From contig JAGOBZ010000236.1 in the NCBI GenBank assembly GCA_017999015.1, positions 1-5,357 of the forward strand: a DNA stretch of 5,357 nucleotides, read 5' to 3'. The stretch comes from Kiritimatiellia bacterium. Its GTDB lineage: Bacteria; Verrucomicrobiota; Kiritimatiellia; RFP12; UBA1067. A program made the position numbers and the translations under genes. Under the pieces are notes generated by a model that ran no database searches, was not told the DNA's origin, and saw only the letters and a list, made by a program, of their open reading frames with translations. Of the stretch, positions 1 to 4,343 are shown in pieces; within the stretch, counting starts at the first letter, position 1, and the number at the start of each line of letters is the position of its first letter.

Positions 1-461
1 GGGCACCCCTGAGGCCCGATCCAGTTGGGAATCCTGCGGTATGCGCCGGGGGCTTTGTTCTGGCCGCGGACACCGTCCAAAAGAACCTGGTGGGCGTCGC
101 ACACCACGCGCTGGCAAAGCGGCAGCGTCTTCAGCAGTTCCTGGGCTTTTCGCATCGCCTTCCGGTAATTGAGGACTTCAACGATGTCGCCCTTTTTCTG
201 CTCGCTCAGCGTACTGGCTTTTTCGCCCGCGGCCTCGAATTCCAAGACCTCGCCCATGGTCGCCTGAGTGCCCTCGATGCGGGAAGAGAGCACCGCTTCC
301 TGCGTCATCAGCGGCGAAAGCAGCACGGCGGCGTTCGGTATCGCCAAAAGTGTGCCGTCGTATCGGGCAAGGGCCGCATTTGCGGGGCCTATCAGAGGGA
401 TCAGGCGCTCCCATTCCAGTCTGCGGGGAGGAAATTTGTCGAGATGATATTGAACCGCCAT
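1..461 (-). CDS. Fic-family protein (AMPylase-type), 5' part; C-terminus lies beyond the left edge
   Basis: The minus-strand frame is open from ATG 461 to the window edge and gives 153 residues. Residues 15-69 read as a Fic N-terminal region (LIPLIGPANAAL, then LLSPLMTQEAVLSSRIEGTQ). It contains S59-x-x-x-E63-G64, which matches the (S/T)xxxE(G/N) inhibitory helix of class II Fic proteins, whose glutamate blocks productive ATP binding. Residues 124-148 (HQVLLDGVRGQNKAPG, then NWIG) match the stretch that precedes the Fic core. Family members transfer AMP or another nucleotide monophosphate to hydroxyl side chains of target proteins. The catalytic HPFxxGNGRxxR loop would lie outside the window, so activity cannot be judged. 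The start is supported by AAAGGAGG seven bases upstream. The gene begins 23 bases after the methyltransferase stop, so the two are probably co-transcribed. No signal peptide is seen, so it is likely cytoplasmic. The family call is firm; the target is unknown. Confidence 0.9.
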   Translation of the reverse strand, partial: MAVQYHLDKFPPRRLEWERLIPLIGPANAALARYDGTLLAIPNAAVLLSPLMTQEAVLSSRIEGTQATMGEVLEFEAAGEKASTLSEQKKGDIVEVLNYRKAMRKAQELLKTLPLCQRVVCDAHQVLLDGVRGQNKAPGAYRRIPNWIGPQGC

Positions 462-468
462 TACAGAA

Positions 469-476
469 CCTCCTTT
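469..476 (-). promoter_or_regulatory. Strong Shine-Dalgarno of the Fic gene
   Basis: The minus strand reads AAAGGAGG, seven bases before ATG 461, inside the 23-base gap after the methyltransferase stop. It fixes the Fic start and suggests independent, efficient translation from a shared mRNA. Confidence 0.8.
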
Positions 477-484
477 GCGCTTTG

Positions 485-2005
485 CTACCTCACGCGGATG
501 TCATACGGCGTCTGTTTGAAGGCCACCCGTTCGCGCTTGAGCCGCTCCGCTCCCCACTGGCACCACTCGCCGTAAATGACCTTCGGGCCGTCGAAGGGCG
601 GCAGCCCCGCATAGACGGCAGAGTTCAGCACGTTGCCGCCCGCAGTGCGCTTGTCGCCCAGAATGCCGTTGTAGAGCAGATAATAGGCCGTGCCGTTGTG
701 GACGCCCAAGAGCGGGCTCTTGCGCCGGTCACGGCGCGCGGGGGTGCCGGTCTCGGAGAACCAGACGTGGGCGGCCAGCGCCTCGAACGACACCTCCGGG
801 TTGATCGCGCCGTAGGCGTCGAAGACGGCCTCGCCGAGCCGGAAGAAGCGGAACCCGCCGCCGCCCTGCCAGCCGACGGCCTTGGAAATCCCGCCCAGCT
901 CGCCCTCGACCACTTTTTTCAGGCGCGGCGCGCAATGGGTTTCCGCGTGCGCGCCCATCTCAATGCCGATCCACCGGCGCCCCATTTTTTGCGCGACCGC
1001 CGCCGTCGTGCCCGACCCCAGAAACGAATCCAGCACCAGGTCGCCGGGGTTGGTCGCGATCTGCAGGATGCGCTGTATCAGGCGCTCGGGTTTTGGGGTG
1101 TCGAAAGGGTTGTCGGCCCCAAAAAGCACATTGATTTCTTTCTTCGCCTCCTGATTGTGTCCAACATCGGCATTCTGCCACCAGGTCCATGCGTTCTGAC
1201 CTTCCAGTTCGTGCAGAAATCTTTTCAAACGAGGCCGAGCCATCCCGTTGCTGCCAAACCAAACCCGGTTATCTGCGAGCAATTCTGCAAAAGTTCTTTC
1301 ACTCAAAGCCCAACATCTTCCAGTCGGGGGTGGATGCTTTTGCCCGCTTGGCGCAACGATTGTGAAAAACTGTTCGGCAGTAGCGTGACCTGTTTGTCCT
1401 GTAAAATCAGTGGAAGCCCATGGCCCACGAGGATCGTTGTCTGGGTTTTTAAAATCTGCTTTACGCGCATCCGTTACGGGAAGCTGATTGAACTTCGCGT
1501 GAATCAATTCTTTTTTTCCAAACACAAGCACATTGTCCTGTGCTGTTCCCAAACGTAAACGATTGTCTGGCGAAGTTCTTTTTTGCCAAACCACATTTGC
1601 CACAAAATTCTTCCGTCCGAACACCTCATCCATGATGACCTTGAGGTAATGGGCCTCGTTGTCGTCGATGGAGACCCAGACGGAGCCGTCCTCGGCGAGG
1701 AGGTCGCGGAGGAGTTCGAGGCGCGGGTACATGAGGGAGAGCCACGTCGAATGCTCGATGTTGTCGTCGTAATGTTCGAAGGCGGAGCCGGTGTTGTAGG
1801 GCGGGTCGATGAAGACGCATTTGACGCGGCCGGCGACATAGGGCATGAGCGACTTGAGGGCGTCGAGGTTGTCGCCCTGGATGAGCATGTTCTCTGCGGC
1901 GAGGTCGCCGCAGGAGAGCGCGTCGTCGGGCCGGAGCATGCGGTACGGCACCTTTTCAACGGCCCTGCGGGCCTGTCCGTCATCCAACCATTGGAGCGTG
2001 GGCAT
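485..2005 (-). CDS. mod: Type III Mod-like adenine-specific DNA methyltransferase (beta class)
   Basis: A 506-residue protein from ATG 2005. Motif order is that of a beta-class amino-methyltransferase. GDN with D45 is followed by the catalytic DPPY at 67-70 (VFIDPPYNTG). A long target-recognition region covers about 130-290. TPKPERLIQ (303-311, motif X), DSFLGSGTT (326-334, S-adenosylmethionine-binding motif I) and IGIEM (346-350) come next. NPDNDPRGPW (187-196), PPPTGRCW (225-232), RVWFG (247-251) and the final KQTPYDIRVR are typical of Mod-type enzymes. DPPY indicates N6-adenine methylation; the target site cannot be read from sequence. The frame stays open upstream into the insertion sequence, but homology begins at MPTLQWLDDG, so 2005 is chosen, although no clear Shine-Dalgarno precedes it. 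The gene is probably co-transcribed with the Fic gene downstream. The target-recognition segment is markedly poorer in GC than the rest. A res partner is not visible, so it may be half of a type III system or an orphan enzyme. Confidence 0.92.
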   Translation of the reverse strand: MPTLQWLDDGQARRAVEKVPYRMLRPDDALSCGDLAAENMLIQGDNLDALKSLMPYVAGRVKCVFIDPPYNTGSAFEHYDDNIEHSTWLSLMYPRLELLRDLLAEDGSVWVSIDDNEAHYLKVIMDEVFGRKNFVANVVWQKRTSPDNRLRLGTAQDNVLVFGKKELIHAKFNQLPVTDARKADFKNPDNDPRGPWASTDFTGQTGHATAEQFFTIVAPSGQKHPPPTGRCWALSERTFAELLADNRVWFGSNGMARPRLKRFLHELEGQNAWTWWQNADVGHNQEAKKEINVLFGADNPFDTPKPERLIQRILQIATNPGDLVLDSFLGSGTTAAVAQKMGRRWIGIEMGAHAETHCAPRLKKVVEGELGGISKAVGWQGGGGFRFFRLGEAVFDAYGAINPEVSFEALAAHVWFSETGTPARRDRRKSPLLGVHNGTAYYLLYNGILGDKRTAGGNVLNSAVYAGLPPFDGPKVIYGEWCQWGAERLKRERVAFKQTPYDIRVR

Positions 2006-2142
2006 AGTGTCAAAATCCAAGTTGCGGCGTGACCGGAAAAAGGCAAGCCCCCAAGCCCGCCGCAGGTTCAGTTTGGTATTGCTGAAGTTTAGCACTTCGG
2101 GCGCGGGCGGGGCGAGGGGAAAAAGGGAGAAGTGGGGAGAAG
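2006..2142. other. Methyltransferase upstream region cut off by the insertion sequence
   Basis: These 137 bases lie between the methyltransferase start and the insertion sequence and should hold what remains of the native promoter. I see no convincing -35/-10 pair. A short inverted repeat, GAAG-TTTAGCA-CTTC, lies at about 2084-2098. The part next to the element is purine-rich on the plus strand and carries gggagaag twice (2125-2132 and 2135-2142) with a 10-base period. Confidence 0.5.
2135..2142. repeat. Left target-site duplication (gggagaag)
   Basis: This octamer abuts the left inverted repeat and is identical to 3902-3909, which abuts the right one. A further copy lies at 2125-2132, so the target itself was repetitive. 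Confidence 0.85.
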
Positions 2143-2169
2143 GGGCGCATCCCCGTTCCACTGACTTGG
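2143..2169 (+). repeat. Left terminal inverted repeat of the insertion sequence
   Basis: This stretch begins GGGCGCATCC and ends ACTGACTTGG. All 27 bases match the reverse complement of 3875-3901. Similarity stops at both sides: 2142 and 3902 differ, as do 2170 and 3874. It should be the transposase binding and cleavage end. Confidence 0.95.
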
Positions 2170-2170
2170 C

Positions 2171-2204
2171 CCCCCGTGTCGGCCCCTCCGGGCCGGCGCG
2201 GGGG
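2171..2204 (-). terminator. GC-rich 15-bp-stem hairpin after the DUF6788-like gene
   Basis: The arms 2171-2185 and 2190-2204 pair over 15 bp, with two G-T wobbles, around the loop CTCC. The hairpin lies 12 bases past the stop of the minus-strand small gene and just inside the left inverted repeat. There is no T-run after it, so it is not a classical intrinsic terminator. It may still slow read-through in either direction or protect an mRNA end. The structure is seen; the role is inferred. Confidence 0.5.
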
Positions 2205-2216
2205 ACGTCCTTCCCT

Positions 2217-2519
2217 TCATTCCCGCTTATGGCGCAGCCGTGACGCCTCCAGAGACAGTTCTGTGACCTCCTCGACGAGGATCCTGAACTTCCTGAAAGT
2301 CTCGACCTCCCTCCTGACGGCGGAGAGGTTTTCCGGGCGCACATACTCCGACCGGCTCCTGCCCTTGTGCGTGTAGCTGAGCTGGTTGAACGGCGTCTTC
2401 TTTTCGGCCGGGTTGCGGTACTGCACCGTCAGCGTCCCCGGGCGCATCGCGCCGAGCTTCGCCATCCCGGCGAGCAGGGCGCGCACTTTATTCTCTTTCC
2501 TGTCGAGTTCCGTTGACAT
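2217..2519 (-). CDS. DUF6788-like small protein carried by the insertion sequence
   Basis: A 100-residue basic protein. The pattern MRPGTLTVQYR (25-35), QLSYTHKGRSRSEYVRPE (46-63) and a helical, charged C-terminus (TFRKFRILVEEVTELSLEASRL) resembles the DUF6788 group: a PGxL..QYR start, a beta-hairpin-like middle ending in RPE, then a helical tail. Many relatives carry a Cys-rich or HGP segment between these parts; here it is replaced by NPAEKKTPFN with no cysteine. The start at 2519 is chosen over the upstream ATG 2549 because AAAAGGAGG lies four bases before it and 2549 lies within the palindrome. It is divergent from the transposase and entirely inside the element, so it is an IS passenger or accessory gene. 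Its role (regulator, DNA-binding helper or other) is unknown. Confidence 0.8.
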   Translation of the reverse strand: MSTELDRKENKVRALLAGMAKLGAMRPGTLTVQYRNPAEKKTPFNQLSYTHKGRSRSEYVRPENLSAVRREVETFRKFRILVEEVTELSLEASRLRHKRE

Positions 2520-2523
2520 GAGG

Positions 2524-2532
2524 CCTCCTTTT
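2524..2532 (-). promoter_or_regulatory. Shine-Dalgarno of the DUF6788-like gene
   Basis: AAAAGGAGG on the minus strand lies four bases before ATG 2519. It decides this start over the upstream in-frame ATG at 2549. Confidence 0.75.
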
Positions 2533-2540
2533 GAGCATAC

Positions 2541-2562
2541 TGGTAGCATGTTAGTGCTACCA
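2541..2562. promoter_or_regulatory. Perfect palindrome between the two divergent IS genes (candidate operator)
   Basis: TGGTAGCA and TGCTACCA form exact 8-bp arms around the 6-base spacer TGTTAG. The site lies in the 67-base gap between the starts at 2519 and 2587, directly downstream of a consensus -35 for the minus-strand gene. This is a good position for a dimeric repressor controlling both genes, or for an RNA hairpin in a leader. The palindrome is seen; operator function is inferred. Confidence 0.55.
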
Positions 2563-2568
2563 TGTCAA
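2546..2568 (-). promoter_or_regulatory. Candidate -35 of the minus-strand IS promoter
   Basis: The minus strand reads TTGACA, a full consensus -35, at 2568-2563. Seventeen bases later comes TACCAG preceded by TGC, a weak extended -10 (TGnTA) at about 2545-2540. The palindrome occupies the spacer. The -10 is poor, so the call is tentative. A matching plus-strand promoter for the transposase was not found with confidence. Confidence 0.3.
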
Positions 2569-2586
2569 CACAAAAGAGGGAAAATC

Positions 2587-3873
2587 GTGAAAAAAGGCGC
2601 GGGGACGGGGCGGGTCAGCCCGCTGGCGGGGACGGAGCGGGCGTTTTTCGAGGGCCGGAGGGAAGAGCTGCGGGCGGGGTACGAGTCAAGCGTCCAAGGG
2701 CTTGTGGGCGCTTGGGAGGCGTCGTCGGGCACGGTGGCGGCGCTCGGGCGGAAGCGGTTCAGGGACGTCCGCCTCGCCACGTTCTTCGGGACGGTCGTTC
2801 TGCGCTGCCGGGAGGGCGTCGGAGCGGACGGGCGCTGGACGTGCCCCGCCCTCGCCCACCTCGGGCTCAGGCCGAACCAGCGCTACTCGCCGGACATGGA
2901 AAGGCGCATGGCGGTGCTCGCCGCCGAGACGGGCAGCTACGAGAAGGCGGCCCGCGTCGCGGACGCCGCGGCGTGGTTCGCCGCCAGCGACGGCGCGGTG
3001 CGATCGGCCGTCGTGCGCCTCGGCGCGGCGGCGGAGGCCGCCCCGCCGCAGGGGCCGTGCGCCGGAGCCGCCGGGCCGGAGGACACGCTCGTCTTCATGG
3101 CGGACGGCTGGAACGCCCGCCACCGGGGAGAGAACTGGGGGCTGGACAAGAAGAACCGCGACCTCCCGGACCGCGTCCACTGGCACGAGATCCGCTCGGC
3201 CGTGATCTTCAAGCTCTCCGCGCTGCTGGCCGTCAGCGGGAAGCGCAAAGCCCTCATGGAAAAGCACGTCGTGGCCGTCCCGGCGGACACGTCCCCCCAC
3301 GACTTCGGCGTCCTCCTGCACCGGGAGGCGGTGCGGATGGGGCTCCTGCGGGCGAAGGCCGTCTTCTTCGTCATGGACGGCGGAGTGTGGCTCTGGCGCA
3401 TCTACGAGGACCGCTTCGAGAAATGCTCGGAGGCCATGCTCGACTTCTACCACCTCAGCCAGCACCTCCACGCCCTCGCAGCCGCGCTCCACGGCGCCGA
3501 CGCCGCGAAGGCGCAGGCCTGGTGCGGCAGAATCCTGCACGACCTCAAGCATAAATCGCCCGGGCGCCTGTTCAAGACGCTCGACGACCTGCTGCGCGAG
3601 CCGCCGTCCGACGACCCGGCGGTGCTGGAGGCCATCCGCGAACAGAACGCCTACTTCAGGAACCATGCCGAACACATGGACTACGCCGCCAACGCCCGGA
3701 TGGGGGTGCCCATCGGCAGCGGCTCCGTCGAGTCCCTCTGCTCCCAGTTCCAGAACCGACTCAAACGGACCGGCCAGTTCTGGACTAAGGAAGGCTTCGC
3801 CGCCCTCCTCCGTATCGTCGTCAGGTACTGGAACGGCGAACTCGACTACCTGTGGACGGCATCAGCCGCGTGA
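2587..3873 (+). CDS. DDE-type IS transposase (ISKra4-like, tentative)
   Basis: A 428-residue protein starting at GTG 2587, preceded by AGAGGG with a 6-base gap. The frame is open further upstream to ATG 2386, but that stretch overlaps the opposite gene and the control region. The candidate catalytic triad is D173 in VFMADGWNAR, D264 in FFVMDGGVWLW and E382 in GSGSVES. LDFYHLSQHL, about 20 residues after the second Asp, and the C-terminal GSGSVESLCSQFQNRLKRTG resemble ISKra4-like enzymes. The N-terminal third includes helix-rich segments (NQRYSPDMERRMAVLAAETGSYEKAARV), probably for DNA binding. It would bind the 27-bp ends, then cut and rejoin DNA. The stop at 3871-3873 lies one base from the right inverted repeat. 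Codons are extremely GC-rich, like the rest of the element. All motifs and the frame are intact, so it may be functional. Confidence 0.9.
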   Translation: MKKGAGTGRVSPLAGTERAFFEGRREELRAGYESSVQGLVGAWEASSGTVAALGRKRFRDVRLATFFGTVVLRCREGVGADGRWTCPALAHLGLRPNQRYSPDMERRMAVLAAETGSYEKAARVADAAAWFAASDGAVRSAVVRLGAAAEAAPPQGPCAGAAGPEDTLVFMADGWNARHRGENWGLDKKNRDLPDRVHWHEIRSAVIFKLSALLAVSGKRKALMEKHVVAVPADTSPHDFGVLLHREAVRMGLLRAKAVFFVMDGGVWLWRIYEDRFEKCSEAMLDFYHLSQHLHALAAALHGADAAKAQAWCGRILHDLKHKSPGRLFKTLDDLLREPPSDDPAVLEAIREQNAYFRNHAEHMDYAANARMGVPIGSGSVESLCSQFQNRLKRTGQFWTKEGFAALLRIVVRYWNGELDYLWTASAA

Positions 3874-3874
3874 C

Positions 3875-3901
3875 CCAAGTCAGTGGAACGGGGATGCGCC
3901 C
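3875..3901 (-). repeat. Right terminal inverted repeat of the insertion sequence
   Basis: This is the exact 27-base reverse complement of 2143-2169, one base after the transposase stop codon, and it is followed at once by the octamer duplication. Confidence 0.95.
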
Positions 3902-3909
3902 GGGAGAAG
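3902..3909. repeat. Right target-site duplication (gggagaag)
   Basis: Identical to the octamer at 2135-2142. The octamer array continues to the right of it, so the insertion hit a repetitive target. Confidence 0.85.
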
Positions 3910-3941
3910 TGCGTTAGTGCGGAAGTGCGAGAGTGCATTAG
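3910..3941. repeat. Four degenerate 8-bp tandem units (tgcgNNag)
   Basis: The units are tgcgttag, tgcggaag, tgcgagag and tgcattag in strict 8-base register. They continue from the target-duplication octamer gggagaag, which also ends in ag. No coding potential is visible. Similar drift (gtgcgg, cagtgggcag, gcaggcagg) continues to about 3996. Confidence 0.7.
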
Positions 3942-4040
3942 TCGGGGGTGCGGAGGACGGGGAACAGTAGGCAGTGGGCAGTTGGCGGCAGGCAGGAGAG
4001 AGCGGAAGACGGATCAGCGACGGGCGACCAGCGACACGCG
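3942..4040. other. Non-coding, repeat-like GC-rich spacer
   Basis: I see no gene here. Short words such as ggcagtgggcagttggcggc recur in slightly altered form, as in decayed simple repeats. Frames that cross it are low-complexity and Arg/Gly-rich, as expected of non-coding GC-rich DNA. Confidence 0.5.
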
Positions 4041-4123
4041 GGCGGTTCGGCGGGCTCACCGCAGGCGGTTTGGTAGTTCGGCAAGCTCACCACGGGGCGG
4101 TTCGGCGGGCTCACCGCAGGCGG
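4041..4123. repeat. Three tandem copies of a 27-28-bp repeat
   Basis: Units at 4041-4068 and 4096-4123 are identical over 28 bases (starting ggcggttcgg, ending accgcaggcgg). The middle unit at 4069-4095 is a diverged copy sharing gttcggcaagctcacc. Each identical unit contains the small palindrome CCGC-AG-GCGG. It is not a CRISPR array, because units are directly adjacent with no spacers. It may belong to a dispersed intergenic repeat family of the host genome. Confidence 0.75.
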
Positions 4124-4151
4124 AAGGCGGACAACACCGGAAAATTTGATC

Positions 4152-4343
4152 ATGCGGAATATTATTACCGGCGGCAATAATCGGTCGGGTTTAGGAGATT
4201 TTACGTTTCGTGCGCTTTACACCGAATCGGGCGAGTGGTATTTTTGCAGGGTTGAATCGCGGCGGAGCGTTGAAATGGGAGTGCCTAATTTGTGTCCGGT
4301 TTTGGACGCAAGGGCAAAGTATGAATTGAATCAAAATGAGTGA
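4152..4343 (+). CDS. Doubtful small hypothetical protein, 63 codons
   Basis: The frame from ATG 4152 gives a 63-residue peptide with a mixed, protein-like composition (FRALYTESGEWYFCRVES) in a stretch of lower GC. It ends in TGA at 4341-4343 and overlaps the next gene's ATG 4336 by 8 bases, as coupled genes often do. There is no clear Shine-Dalgarno and no recognised family. It could instead be the 5' leader or promoter region of the downstream gene. Confidence 0.3.
   Translation: MRNIITGGNNRSGLGDFTFRALYTESGEWYFCRVESRRSVEMGVPNLCPVLDARAKYELNQNE

Larger units (their letters stand above)
2143..3901 (+). mobile_element. Intact insertion sequence, 1759 bp, with DDE transposase plus DUF6788-like gene
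   Basis: The ends are exact 27-bp inverted repeats (2143-2169 and 3875-3901) flanked directly by an exact 8-bp repeat, gggagaag. Inside are a plus-strand transposase whose stop lies one base before the right inverted repeat and a divergent minus-strand small gene. All reading frames are intact, so the element may be recently inserted and possibly active. The transposase's DFYHLSQHL and GSGSVES motifs and the 8-bp duplication fit the ISKra4-like group of DDE elements better than the other families I know. The family name is a tentative inference; the element boundaries are seen directly. Confidence 0.93.

Noticed and set aside
1511..1517. Run of seven T (A7 in the methyltransferase) as a phase-variation tract
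   Set aside because: Seven bases is short for a phase-variable tract, it lies in the AT-richer target-recognition region, and the frame is intact. Known phase-variable mod genes usually have much longer repeats.
350..1558. Long plus-strand reading frame opposite the methyltransferase
   Set aside because: It is the antisense shadow of a clearly coding GC-rich gene. Its composition (Arg/Ala/Pro-rich, then aberrant) shows no family features.
2006..2344. Open extension of the methyltransferase frame upstream, back into the insertion sequence (ATG at 2344)
   Set aside because: The added 113 residues are low-complexity, run across the inverted repeat and hairpin, and precede the first Mod-like residues at MPTLQWLDDG. 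Open frames are common by chance at this GC content.
2386..2586. Transposase start at ATG 2386
   Set aside because: It would overlap the opposite gene and the control region. GTG 2587 has a good ribosome binding site and fits the expected N-terminus.
2686..3675. Long minus-strand frame opposite the transposase
   Set aside because: It lies fully antisense to a transposase with intact motifs. Long shadow frames are expected at about 70% GC.
4041..4123. CRISPR-like array
   Set aside because: Repeat units are directly adjacent with no unique spacers, there are only three, and one is diverged.
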